Notes under the pieces: generated by a model
What the model was told of the DNA's origin: nothing
Database searches by the model: none
Seen by the model: only the letters and a program-made list of their open reading frames with translations
Part shown: positions 22,238-32,703 of the stretch, piece by piece
Layout of the letters: the number at the start of each line of letters is the position of its first letter
Position numbering within the stretch: position 1 is the first letter of the stretch
NCBI GenBank assembly: GCA_963682175.1
Contig: OY821783.1
Span: 38,834,301-38,898,300, forward strand
Source: Triglochin maritima
Lineage: Eukaryota; Streptophyta; Magnoliopsida; Alismatales; Juncaginaceae
Direction: 5' to 3'
DNA length: 64,000 nucleotides
Position numbers and translations under genes: made by a program

Positions 22238-23556
22238 ATTATATATGTTGGTGCACCTGTGTTTAGTATTTGCGTAATATACTCTGTTGATTGTGTGTTA
22301 TAAAATTTTAAATTTTCCGTTGTGTTGAGGATGTTACATGGAGACAAACCTAATTGAAGTCAAATGATAATACTTGTTAAAGCGGGAGCATCCAACTCAA
22401 AACCAATTGGCTATGAGTGGAGAGACTTCTCAACTTATAACTCTAGGAGAGAGCCCACATTTCTACGATGTGGGACTATCTCTAACACTCCCCCGCACGC
22501 GTGACCGGGTCTGCCGCGTCTGCGCGTGACACGAATGAGAGAGGTTACGCCAGCCCCGGCTAAGGGTTCAATTTTGACTCTGATACCATGTTAAAGCGGG
22601 AGCATCCAACTCAAAACCAATTGACTATGAGTGGAGATACTTCCCAACTTATAACCCCAGGAGAGAGCCCACATTTCTACGATGTGGGACTATCTCTAAC
22701 AATACTAATTGTCAGAAACAGGGTTAGGTATTACCAATATGACGGGCTCAACCAAAAACCAATAAACTAATCAATAGATTTAGGGATTAGATGCACTTAT
22801 TACAATACATTAAGAGATATAAATAACTGAACTTCAAACAACAACCCTTACCTCCAGTGAATCCATCAATCAAACCTTAACTATCATCAACTACTCATGT
22901 GCTAACTACGTTCTGGATATCAGTATCAAAACAGAAACCAATTTTTTTTCTATTCAACCCAGTGCCTAATCAATTTCAGAAATGTGGTTGTGACTCGATG
23001 GTTAAGTTTTGAGGCCTAAAACATAAAGGACACTGGATACATCATCAGAGATCAGCCACTTCAAATCTCACATTTTCCACCTTTAGTTTGTGTTTTACCT
23101 GACTCATGCAATCTACTTTACTATCCTAGTACTACCCAATGACTACCTAATTTCACTTCTAAAAAAACCTAATGTTTTGAAAGCTATTTTCTTTATTCAA
23201 ATTGAACTCGAGCAAATGACTTAAGTCCACCACAGTCTGGGATCTACCAACTGAACTAGTTTGGATTATTTTGCGCAAAAACCCATTAATCAAATGGAGC
23301 TTTCGTCACACTACCACATACATATCAATTTCTGTGAATTGATTCCACAACTACCAAATTCTCAAAACCCTAAATTCCACAGCTTTACCCAATTCCAAAT
23401 CTCCAGATCTCATGTAAAAAAACCCAAAGATTACGGATTAAAAATCCAATTTTTAAACAACAGAGTTCACGAAAGAAAAACACAAAAAATTCAAGTTTGA
23501 AACAAAAGATAACAAGATTAAGCGAGCACTTACACGATGTAAAGCTTCGTGGCCAT
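16923..23556 (-). CDS. FQR1: NAD(P)H:quinone oxidoreductase (FQR1/WrbA type), last exon split by a MITE
   Basis: Reading the minus strand, exons are 23534-23556, 19089-19182, 18532-18794 and 17858-17981, continuing after the insertion at 16923-17030. Without the insertion they encode 203 residues, the usual length for plant FQR1. The protein is a flavodoxin-like FMN enzyme that reduces quinones by two electrons, in cytosol or at the plasma membrane in known relatives. Visible family blocks are YYSMYGHVE (FMN phosphate loop), [29 protein letters not shown] and the [12 protein letters not shown] stretch. An 819-bp hAT MITE (17039-17857) interrupts the last exon after Gly-Thr. The first MITE codon read is TAG, so the unspliced product would stop at 168 residues and lose 35. 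The remaining codons up to TAA at 16923-16925 are still open. Intron 1 is 4.35 kb long because of a solo LTR and a TRIM. I call it a gene with a likely loss-of-function allele. Confidence 0.88.
17039..17857. mobile_element. hAT-type MITE inserted in the FQR1 last exon
   Basis: 819 bp with terminal inverted repeats (TAGGAGTGTCA at the left, TAGGGGTGTCA reading in from the right) and the perfect 8-bp target duplication GGTTCCTG (17031-17038, 17858-17865). Eight-base duplications and this TIR type are hallmarks of the hAT superfamily. Subterminal regions are packed with the repeated word ATATCCG and its complement. There is no transposase frame, so it is non-autonomous. Confidence 0.93.
20664..21325. 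repeat. GGTCGACC palindrome array in solo LTR copy 2
   Basis: Cores at 20664, 20685, 20727, 20749, 20790, 20813, 20841, 20863, 20896, 20916, 20965, 20987, 21037, 21059, 21109, 21131 and further to about 21320. Within-pair spacing is 20-23 bp throughout. Pair-to-pair gaps settle at 49-50 bp in the second half. Confidence 0.9.
21431..21920 (+). repeat. Minisatellite of GGTTGGTTGAAAAAGACCTGG units
   Basis: About ten copies of a core reading GGTTGGTTGAAAAAGACCT followed by GGAGCCC, separated by variable linkers so that units are about 40-65 bp. It is found only in this copy of the LTR family, between the palindrome array and the conserved hairpin. Confidence 0.85.
22186..22235. repeat. (TA)n microsatellite
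   Basis: About 50 bases of uninterrupted TA near the 3' end of solo LTR copy 2. Confidence 0.9.
22375..22701 (-). mobile_element. TRIM (terminal-repeat retrotransposon in miniature)
   Basis: 327 bp in total: two 113-bp LTRs (22375-22487, 22589-22701) around a 101-bp centre, with the perfect 5-bp target duplication ATACT (22370-22374, 22702-22706). Read on the minus strand, the LTR starts TGTTAGAGATAG, the primer-binding site TGGTATCAGAG follows it directly (22578-22588), and a polypurine stretch GCGGGGGAG precedes the second LTR. No protein is encoded, so it depends on helper elements. It sits in intron 1 of FQR1. Confidence 0.93.
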
Positions 23557-23638
23557 TAATTAAACTTTCCGTATTTTTTTTCAAAAAAGTTTTTTTTTGT
23601 GTGTGGTAGTTGCGAAGTGGAGAGGAGACGGAGTGGAT

Positions 23639-23646
23639 ATTTATAG
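23639..23646 (-). promoter_or_regulatory. TATA box of the quinone reductase gene
   Basis: On the minus strand CTATAAATA lies about 85 bp upstream of the ATG at 23556, giving a short leader. Confidence 0.55.
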
Positions 23647-23805
23647 TCCCATACCAACCACCACCTGATTAATAATCGTAATTAGTCTTAATAATTCTCG
23701 ATTATTGTGATCGTAATTATCTGAAAATCTGACTTTGTTATATAATACCTTCCAAGATCGTCTCATTTACGAAAATGACATTGTCTTACGCACGTGCGAG
23801 CGAAG

Positions 23806-26566
23806 TGATGCATTGCATACATTGCATCATATGTCTTTCATTTAGATTGCTTTTAATTCAATAAATGCTACTAAGGTATGTGTTTAGCCTTGTTTACAGA
23901 ATACAGGGACCTGAATGCAAATTACCCACATCCCGAGCATAAACGCGTGCAAAAGATTCACTTCTATCATAAAGACAAGTTCAAGTTTATCGAGCTTCAA
24001 ATGGAAATGCATCCAAGCACAAAAGCATTCAAGGAGCTAATCACAAAAAGGTCAGGGGCTTAAGTGCAAAATGTCAAGGACCTGACTACAAAATAAAAGG
24101 TTAAAGCTATTGTGTTGGAGAAGTCAAAAGAAAAGTCAAAAATAAATCCCCAACAATAGAAGGAATTAATCCGGAGTTCAAAAGAATGGAAAGAATCAAT
24201 CCAGACGCGCAAAGAAGGATCAAATCATACCATAAACATTCAAGCAAAATCCGGACAAAATCAGGCCAGATTGTGCGGCGTTTCCGCCGCACCACACATG
24301 CAATATGCGGCGTTTCCGCCGCCCAAGCTTCGATCCGTGTGCTCCAATTTCGTCCAATCGTGTCTGGACACGTGTACTTTCCAATATTATACCTAGATCC
24401 CTTGTAGCAACTATAAATAGACCCGAGAACGATGTTAGAAGGGTCCTTAGTCTTTGGTGTTAGTTTTTATTCTTAATTGCATTGAGTTTTTGTTCCTTAT
24501 TATATAGTTCTGCTTGTAGAAATTGTGACATAAATCTAAGTTCCAAAGAAATAACACATTGCCCTTTAAGACATGTATGCACTTAAATTGGATGAATCAA
24601 ATCTTTGAAGTGGTTGATAAAAAGCAGAGGTTGAGGAAAATATACCGGGAAGTGTGGACTTCTAATAGAAATTAAGCCTTGAGGAAAAAAAAGTAAAAAA
24701 AAAGAATAAAGTGAGGAAAGCACATCTTGCAAAATGATTACAAAAGCCCAAGCCTTCGAGTCACTGGTCCGTAGGGGTATCTTAAAACCCGGTAACTTGA
24801 GTCTTCCAGCTCGGGATTATCAACCAAACTCGCTACACGAATGCAAAAAGGGTAAAAGTGTCAAAAAGCAAATGTGTTGAATCACGAAAAAAAAAGAAAA
24901 AAAATAATAATACTCAAGGCCCAAAGCTAAAAGAATGATCCATGCCATGGTTGATCCGAATGATACTTCACCACCAGAGGAGGCGTGCAAAATAATTCAA
25001 GTGATAAACATGTGTAGAAGGGTTAGTGGTGTGAATGTTGGAGGAACAAAGACCAAGTCATATTTTTAATGAGTTAGATTTATATAATGAGCATGCAAAA
25101 ATTCTTAGTGAGATGTATAAGGTTGAGGTAGGGATATTGAGAACTATTAATGAAACGTTGATTTAGGATTTTGTGGGTATATCCGCTGAAAACCCTCAGG
25201 AGACAACACTCCTCCTCCTAGGAAACTTGGAGGTTTAAAGGCTTGTTGCACATGCTAAGTGCAACCGTGATTCCTACGAAAGTGAGTTAGGATTTCCCTG
25301 TTTTCATTCCTTCTTATATTCTGTTTTGCTAGGGACTAGCAAAATCTAGGTGTGGGGGTATTTGATGCATTGCATACATTGCATCATATGTCTTTCATTT
25401 AGATTGCTTTTAATTCAATAAATGCTACTAAGGTATGTGTTTAGCCTTGTTTACAGAATACAGGGACCTGAATGCAAATTACCCACATCCCGAGCATAAA
25501 CGCGTGCAAAAGATTCACTTCTATCATAAAGACAAGTTCAAGTTTATCGAGTTTCAAATGGAAATGCATCCAAGCACAAAAGCATTCAAGGAGCTAATCA
25601 CAAAAAGGTCAGGGGCTTAAGTGCAAAATGTCAAGGACCTGACTACAAAATAAAAGGGCAAAGCTATTGTGTTGGAGAAGTCAAAAGAAAAGTCAAAAAT
25701 AAATCCCCAACAGTGGAAGGAATTAATCCGGAGTTCAAAAGAATGGAAAGAATCAATCCAGACGCGCAAAGAAGGATCAAATCATACCATAAACATTCAA
25801 GCAAAATCCGGACAAAATCAGGCCAGATTGTGCGGCGTTTCCGCCGCACCACACATGCAATATGCGGCGTTTCCGCCGCCCAAGCTTCGATCCGTGTGCT
25901 CCAATTTCGTCCAATCGTGTCTGGACACGTGTACTTTCCAATATTATACCTAGATCCCTTGTAGCAACTATAAATAGACCCGAGAACGATGTTAGAAGGG
26001 TCCTTAGTCTTTGGTGTTAGTTTTTATTCTTAATCTTAGTTTTGTATTCTTCTTTTCATTAATAAAATTCTGTCTTTTATTTCTTACTTTTAGTTTTCTG
26101 TTGTAATGTCTCAAGGACCCCTTCTTCCTCCCTCTATGAGTTTCTAACTCCTTCCAAAGGGTGGAGGTGACGGATTAGGGTGAAGAGAAGATGAATGAAT
26201 GTTATTATTTTAATTTCGTGTTAGTCTATTTTGATTACTTGAGTTTATGTTAAATCATTTATCATGTAATGCTTCATAACTAATATGATTTATTATAAGT
26301 TTCTGAATTCTCTAATCTAAACCTTAAATCTAATCCTCCACCCAACGGAATTCACTTCTTTGTTCTTGCTTTAGTTTTAATTGTTTTTGTTTCTTGCTTT
26401 AAATAACTAAAACCCAAAAATCTCAAAACCCATTTATTTCTTCTCTCTTTCTTTCCCCCAATCGAAATAACAAAAATAACGAAATCTCTCCCTCCTTGTG
26501 TTCGACCCGTATTTGTCACGTCTTCATTGACACCGTGCACTTGCGGTATAAATTTAATTCTCATCA
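23806..26566 (+). mobile_element. Internally deleted LTR retrotransposon (Ty3/gypsy Tat/Athila-like)
   Basis: Flanked by the perfect 5-bp target duplication CGAAG (23801-23805, 26567-26571). The right LTR is complete (25363-26566, 1204 bp, TGATGCATTG..CTCATCA). The left LTR is cut short at 24477 (672 bp), so its 3' part, the primer site and most of the interior are deleted. The remaining interior ends with the purine stretch AGGTGTGGGGGTA before the right LTR, a style seen in Tat/Athila elements. The shared 672 bp differ at only 5 positions, so the insertion is young. No coding region survives, and the superfamily call is an inference. Confidence 0.85.
24272..24323. repeat. Twin GCGGCG/CGCCGC hairpins in the LTR
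   Basis: GCGGCGTTTCCGCCGC occurs twice about 33 bp apart and again in the right LTR near 25829-25880. Each copy can fold into a 6-bp GC stem with a 4-base loop. A TATA-like ACTATAAATAG follows at about 24410-24420. Confidence 0.7.
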
Positions 26567-26571
26567 CGAAG

Positions 26572-27261
26572 CATGACGACATGCGACAGTATTTTTGTTG
26601 GATACTCTGGATTTTTCTCTTCTTTTTTTGAGAATTTTTGATATTTATATCGATAGATTTTTTTATAATAATAAGGTAGATTGATTACTATCCGAAATAA
26701 TTATATCTACCGTGCTAATGATCCTAAATAATTAAAAACTAACAGCGATGACCGGTGAAAATGGTGTTGAACTATCTTTATTTACAATCCCAATCTACTT
26801 CTCCCGAAGTCTTAAATCTTCTAAACAATTTCGGAATCTATTTGTGTTTGTTTGGTTAGTTCTGAATTTACAAAAGATGGTAGGTTCGGCAACTTTCGTT
26901 ACAAATTTGAGAGATGGCGAGAGTTTTGAGATAAAACTGTGATTAAAACTGTGCTAACCTAACTACCTAAGTCTAATTAGTAACTGTTATTAGGGACAAC
27001 GACGATTATGTTGTAAGACTCAATTGATGAATACATTAATTATAGCATGCGTGAGAAAATGCAGAAGAGATTCATTGTTATGGTCAAGCTAGCTAGCATG
27101 TCTGCTTTCATTGTTTTTCATGTAGACGTGTTTGGTTGCTGGACATGATTGTGGGTGTGGTTTGATGTCAAAAACCCTAACGCAAACAAAATTAATGTCC
27201 ATCGTCAAGTAAGTACGAGATTCAATGTCAAAAACCCTAACGCAAACAAAATTTAGGTAGG
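26572..27261. other. Intergenic DNA with a short tandem duplication
   Basis: No gene recognised. A 27-bp direct repeat beginning ATGTCAAAAACCCTAACG occurs at about 27165 and 27225, 60 bp apart. Confidence 0.5.
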
Positions 27262-27266
27262 CAATC

Positions 27267-28048
27267 TGTTGTTGTTCAACTTGAACATGTGAAACAAATA
27301 TTTTTGTGGGAAAATATTCAAACTGTCCATTGGTTCACAAGTTCGGTCGATAGGTATTGCAGATGGACGTCCAGGACAAGTGTCTGGATATTTCCGGTCG
27401 ATCGGTAGTTCTCAACTAGTCGATCGTTTCTGCATTTAAAGGTTCGGAACAAGTGCCTGGAAATTTCCGATCGGACGATGATTCTAAACCAGTTGACCGA
27501 GTGGAGTTTCGGGACATTGCATGGTAATTTTCGGTCGATTGGTGGAGCTTCGGATCATGCTACAGTTTAAGTTCGGTTGACCGTTTCACCCGATCGGTCA
27601 ACCGTTCGGAATGGTTCTGTCCACGTTTTGCACTTCTTTTCACTTTTTTTGGTGCAATTAATATTTGTATTGACTTAGTATATAAAGACAATTTAGTCCC
27701 TTTTTGTTACATCGTCTTTATTATTATATCATCTTTATTATTATCTACTTTGCATTTTGAGAGAAAGAAAGCATACTTGTGGATTCAGTTGGAGCAATCT
27801 CAATCAGGACTTGTTCGTCGGCTGGTTTATATATTCTGTAAGTTTCTCTTGTAATTTATTTCTCTATAGTAGATTGAAATTGTGTCGTTCGTGATTTTTT
27901 TTCGTATTGGATTTCCATGTTAAATTCCGTGTGTCTTGCATACGTGTGTGATTTGTGACTGTGATTTGCATTATTTGTGTATTTTCTTCCATTGGATTCG
28001 TTATCCTAGTTCCACAGTGTATTCTGAGATTGATGTTATTTCGTAACA
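27267..28048 (+). mobile_element. Solo LTR of the copia family
   Basis: 782 bp starting TGTTGTTGTTCAAC and ending TTTCGTAACA, with the perfect 5-bp target duplication CAATC (27262-27266, 28049-28053). It aligns along its whole length with the 857-bp LTRs at 9748 and 14653, including TATATAAAGAC, TTTTGAGAGAAAG and the 3' portion, but is clearly diverged. Its palindrome cores (27346, 27397, 27419, 27469, 27492, 27534) are mostly decayed to GTCGAT or GTTGAC but keep spacings near 22 and 50 bp. Confidence 0.9.
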
Positions 28049-28229
28049 CAATCCCATGCATCTGGTATCATCATACAACACTAAAACACTGCTCAACTCC
28101 TGGAATTTGTGCCTAGAAGTCGAAGTGTTCCCTGAATTTAAAATTGTGCAGATAGATGGAAGATACGTCTGAAGATACTCCTGGAATTTGTGGGCATTAT
28201 TAATTAGTTTTAACGTTTTCCTTTCTCTT

Positions 28230-28760
28230 CCGTGGAGAGCAAAAAATTGGGCTTAAGAGTTTGCTTCCTAATACCATCACTAACCATGACCTGGACGATC
28301 CGGTCATCAACTCTCTCTTCAAAATCAACTTTCTCACTCTTCCACATCAACTTTCTCTTTCCTCAACCCAACTTCTTCTCTCTCTTACACTATTCACCTC
28401 TTAACCACAACCCAACAACAATCTATCTCTCTCCTCCACATCATTTCGGGATCCATCTTGGTAAAAATTTAAAAAAAATAAAAAAAATTCTAAAAAATCA
28501 AGATAATTATAAAACGTATTTTCATAAAAAAAATAAAAAAAATCTCTAACAAAAATTTCTAAACAAAAAAATCAAAAAATTCAACCCGGACGCGCCACGT
28601 GGCGCGTCCGGGTTGGCTGACCCGGCATCTTCAACCTGTTGTTTTGCCCCGTTAAATTTTTTTTTCGTGACCCAGGTTTTTATCCCGATAAGGGATGCTC
28701 CAAGGGAGACGAAATTAATGGTGGAGAAGACCAGTTCAACTTTGTTGTTTTCCAACAAAT
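28230..28760 (-). mobile_element. Probable MITE with a G-box palindrome
   Basis: The A-rich block and the CATCATTTCGGG word near 28438-28450 match, in reverse, the region 43170-43450, suggesting two members of one small element family. It contains a perfect 34-bp palindrome at 28582-28615. Ends are not certain and I could not define a target duplication. The open frames here (28232-28549, 28546-28758) have no domain. Confidence 0.4.
28582..28615. repeat. Perfect 34-bp palindrome centred on CACGTG
   Basis: All 17 base pairs match around the centre between 28598 and 28599. The core GCGCCACGTGGCGC contains the G-box CACGTG. It is GC-rich inside an A/T-rich stretch. Confidence 0.95.
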
Positions 28761-30407
28761 CTGATGGTTAGCTGAAATTTGAATGGTTGGTCTGAAGAAT
28801 TGGAGAATCTGATTCAAAGCTACACACAATAAATAATACATACAAACCCACTTTCAGTCTTTGTTTTCCCATTGCCTAAACCACCATCCACAGCAACAAG
28901 AGGAAACTTAAAGAACATGCACTTTGTTAAACCACTAATGATTGGAGTAATCCCAGAGCATGCATGCATGGATAAATCAAAAGAAAAAGCACAAAAAAGG
29001 ATTTTGAACAACGGATAAATGTGTATTCGCTGTGTGGGTGGTGACTTTCGACTAGACAGATGCGATTCCGGGCGGCAAGCCTAAATGAGTTTGGATTGTA
29101 AACTGATTTGGCCCACATAGAGCTAGTATTGCCACCCCTGTTCACGAATAACAGATATAACGTGTTTTTATTCTGCCTAACCTTCTAGAGGATGAGAACA
29201 ACAAAAGCATCAAACAATTGGTTAGACGGGACAAAAATAGGTAAAAAAAACATAGTATAAGCAAGATGTTCAGCATCAATCAAACTGCAAAGTTTGGTGG
29301 AAAGTAGGAAAACAATTGGTTATTAGACACCATTAACCAGGATATACTAATTCCCACCAATTAATTCCTTAGAAATTTGACCCTTTAATATCAATCTGTA
29401 TTTCCGTATCCATCTCATAATTTTAAATTAATCTGTAGCCAAGTGGAAAGGTTAGAAATTGAAAATCATGTGTCTTAAATCAATCTTTTTTATGGATAGA
29501 TGATGACATTTGTGCAATTATTTCTAGGACAAGGCTAGTCTTTTTATAGGTGGAGATGCGTGTTCAAATCAGTAATAAAAGGCTGTAGCTGGAAAATGAA
29601 ATAGAGCATGTTTCATGTGGTGTGGTGTAAAACAGATACCAACTATGTCATCATTAATGGCTTCAAATAATTATCAACTAATAGCAAATACAATTTTGAG
29701 GAAGTTTTTAATGGTAAGAATCAAGAAGGTAGTTTTTCAAGTCCAATCTTTTATTCCAGAACAACAAATAGATGTATTAATTTTCCATCAGATGAAATTC
29801 CCTTTGTTTGCTTAATTGTCAACAATCCTGGACTTGTCCGAAAGATGTAATGACTAATAGAGCTAAATTTGGACATACCAACCATCCAGTCAACTAAAAT
29901 TCCAATCCAAGATATATAATACACCATATCTACTCTTCCCATTCTGAAAACAAAATGTTCATTTTTAGCAACCTTCAACAAAAATAATTTCCTCAACCAT
30001 CTAAATTGTCATCCAACTCCAATCAAAACAATTTCACTCAACCAATTTTCAGCGCATCAAACAACATGATTCAATATGAATACACAAAATCCAATATCAA
30101 TTTAACATCATACACACATCACACATGCAAGAAGGAAGAATGCAAACCCCTGAAACATTTCCACCAAACCAATTCAAGATTGCACAAACATTTAACAATA
30201 TGATGATGATGATGATGATATATATGGTAATAACAACCAACCAACCTTTCTTCCCATATAAACAGGTGAACAAAACCGACAAGAAAGGCAAGCAAGAATC
30301 ATCATCAGCACAGCTTATTTGAGTTTCAACACTAAACATTTTTGTACAACAACAAAACAAAACACAATTGAACAACTAACTAACCTCTGTATCCATCTGC
30401 GGGCGGA
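28761..30407. other. Intergenic DNA downstream of the U-box gene
   Basis: No gene recognised. A short ATG-repeat (GATGATGATGATG) lies near 30201-30217. The proximal part presumably contains the 3' UTR of the minus-strand gene ending at 30408. Confidence 0.5.
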
Positions 30408-31391
30408 TTAAGACCTGAGGTTGTTTAGCGTTTGGAGCAACATCCTGGCATTCCGACCGATCTTCCCATTGGCATTACTATTGTCCTCCCCAACCAATCT
30501 CCCTAAAACGTCGAAAAGGCGATCGTTTGCGCAAAGATTGGAACCACAACCGCCACCATCATCATCGGAATACAGCAATTGGAGAACAAGCAAAGCATTC
30601 TCAACAGCTCTACCACTCCAATTCAAGTCAACAATCCCAACCATAATCTGGACGAAAGATTGGATCTTTCCCATCTCAACCCTCCCTTCCTTACACTTCC
30701 CAACCAACGCCAGCACCTCCACCGCCCTCTCCACCCCACTCTCAGCCAATTCCACAAGCACCGGCACAGCCCCATACCTAACCATCCTTCTCCGATTCTC
30801 CGAGAAACCGCAAAGCACGTACAAAGCCGTCGCCGCCTCCTTCCTCTCCCGTACACATCTCTTCCCATCCCTCAAAACCCCCACCAAACAGAAAATCGCT
30901 TTCGGATGAGAACCGATGGTGCACTTGTTCACGTCGGCAACGGCAAGGCTGGTTATCAACGTCGCGGCGAGGGAGCAAACCGCCGGAGTCTCGTTTACGA
31001 GACACTCGACGATCCGGTCCACGACGCCGTCGGCGACGAGGCCGACTTTGACCTCATCGTCGTTGAGGGAGAGCTGGAGAAGAAGTTTGAGGGCGTGGAG
31101 GCGGAGGTGGGGGGGAGAGTGGAGCTGGCGGAGGAGGTCGGAGTGGCAGAGTTGTGGTTTTGAGGAAGTGGTAGGGGTAAAATGGGAAATGAGTTTGCGG
31201 AGGGTGTGGTTGGGGATGAGTAACGGTGGGGAGGGGTTGAGAGGGAGGTTGGAGATGGGGCATGTGAGGTGGCCGGAGTCGAGCCATCGTTGGATGGATG
31301 ACCGGTCGAAGGTGTGACCGGAGGAGAGGATCACCGGGTCCGACATGATCTCCAACGAGATCGGACACCTGAAGTCTTCCGGGATCATCAT
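30408..31391 (-). CDS. PUB8: U-box E3 ubiquitin ligase with ARM-like repeats (PUB8-like)
   Basis: A single uninterrupted 327-residue frame starting MMIPEDFRCPISLE. The U-box is at about residues 5-75 (CPISLEIM, DPVILSSGHTFDR, IQRWLDSGHLTCP). It is a zinc-free RING-like fold that binds the E2 enzyme and moves ubiquitin to targets. From about residue 90 to the end the protein is made of Leu/Ala-rich helices typical of armadillo repeats, which hold the substrate. The U-box resembles Arabidopsis PUB8, which has a similar layout; orthology is inferred. Relatives act in cytosol or nucleus. No introns, as in many plant U-box-ARM genes. A second Met follows at once, so the start could be one codon later. 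Long open frames on the opposite strand (30421-30909, 30579-31163, 30916-31317) are shadows of this GC-rich gene. Confidence 0.93.
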   Translation of the reverse strand: MMIPEDFRCPISLEIMSDPVILSSGHTFDRSSIQRWLDSGHLTCPISNLPLNPSPPLLIPNHTLRKLISHFTPTTSSKPQLCHSDLLRQLHSPPHLRLHALKLLLQLSLNDDEVKVGLVADGVVDRIVECLVNETPAVCSLAATLITSLAVADVNKCTIGSHPKAIFCLVGVLRDGKRCVRERKEAATALYVLCGFSENRRRMVRYGAVPVLVELAESGVERAVEVLALVGKCKEGRVEMGKIQSFVQIMVGIVDLNWSGRAVENALLVLQLLYSDDDGGGCGSNLCANDRLFDVLGRLVGEDNSNANGKIGRNARMLLQTLNNLRS

Positions 31392-32698
31392 TTATGTTTG
31401 GTTTTTTAGGTTTTTTAGGTTTTGGAGTGGTGGAGAAGAGAGGGTTCGAGGAAGAAGAAGATGATGATGATATTTTGGAGTGGAAGGACGGATATACCCC
31501 TAGAAAACGGATGGATGGGATGGATGAGAGGAGAGTGTCATCACCTGCTTTACACTTTTAGCCTTAAAAAAATATATGATCAATAAAATGATGACATTTC
31601 TAATGTTGCATAGAAATAGTACGTAAATTAAATATGTGTAGGTAGATGAAATAATATTAATAACAAAATGTTTATCGAAATATATAAATGAGAGCGAGAA
31701 AACATGTTAGATTTGAAGAAAGAAGGTGGAGTTTAAGGAGAAGAGTGAGCGGATCCAGTTGGCGTGTGTGGACTGTGGAGGGCAATTTCGGAAAACAAAA
31801 TAGTCAACGGTTCAAGACAAGGTTATTATTTATGACATCCTCATCTTTTTTTACTTTTGTTTTCATTTAATTTAATTGTTTTTTGAATATTTAGAAGCAG
31901 GACATTGAGAATAAAAATCTTTTTAATTAAGAACTAAACACACTATCACAATTCACCAATTTCAGATAAGAACTAATTAGACACACTGTAACAATATATT
32001 TTGGGAAAGCAATTTTCTCCTATTAATTCTACATAAGAACTAACTAAACACATTTGTGAAAGTAATGTTGTCATAATAATTCAATCCAAAGAAGTGACCT
32101 TAGCGCACAGATAACGGACTGAAAACTTGATATGATTTAGGACTGGAGTTGCATAACTCTCACAAACAAATGAATAATTCCTCTATTTCATCCCTAAAAC
32201 CAAAATAAGTCAAGAAAAATAAATTTCTAAATATCTATTAACTTTTTGCTAACCGATATATAACACCTTAAGAGAACAGCTATAAGCTTGGACCATAAAA
32301 TAAAATAAGAGAAGACACCACACCATATTATTTATTTTTTGTACACATTTGGACAAACAAAGGGACCACCTAATATCAACGTTATTTTCGTCGTCCCCAC
32401 ACATTTGCATTATTTATTCTGAACAATAAAAATGAAGGGAAGTGGATGTCACATGTACATTAATCTATGCATGGTATCTCTGCATGAAAACATCATAAGT
32501 AATTGTTTTGAATGTGACCCATAAACGTCTGATTACTTCAATACAATTCAACCCTGATGCGTGATTTGTACAATTAATTAGTTAAGCTCGCTGTCGGGTC
32601 TAATTGACTTGAATTCAGTGAGCCCAATCGGAACAGGTCACTAGAATCATGCATTGAGTTGAATTGGTGCTCTTGAAGCTATTAGAGGAGTTAGGGCT
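31392..32698. other. Intergenic DNA, including the U-box promoter
   Basis: No second gene recognised. The first 200 bp upstream of the U-box ATG should hold its promoter, but I see no clear TATA box. The open frame at 31688-31870 has no domain. Confidence 0.45.
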
Positions 32699-32703
32699 AA
32701 CAA

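Larger units (their letters stand above)
19978..22338 (+). mobile_element. Solo LTR (family L1, copy 2) in FQR1 intron 1
   Basis: 2361 bp beginning TGTGGGATTC and ending GGATGTTACA, with the perfect 5-bp target duplication TGGAG (19973-19977, 22339-22343). It lies in antisense orientation to the host gene. Compared with copies 1 and 3 it carries the palindrome array, the hairpin (21996-22011) and the same 3' end, plus its own minisatellite and a TA run. No coding region is present. Confidence 0.9.

Noticed and set aside
22375..22701. The small LTR element as a Cassandra element with a 5S rRNA-like LTR
   Set aside because: No 5S-like internal promoter (A box, C box) is visible in the 113-bp LTR, so I kept the general TRIM call.
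28232..28549. A 105-codon frame as a gene
   Set aside because: Low-complexity Ser/Phe/Lys peptide within a probable MITE, without domain or codon structure.
30579..31163. Open frames opposite the U-box gene
   Set aside because: Shadows of a GC-rich coding exon on the other strand, with no domain of their own.
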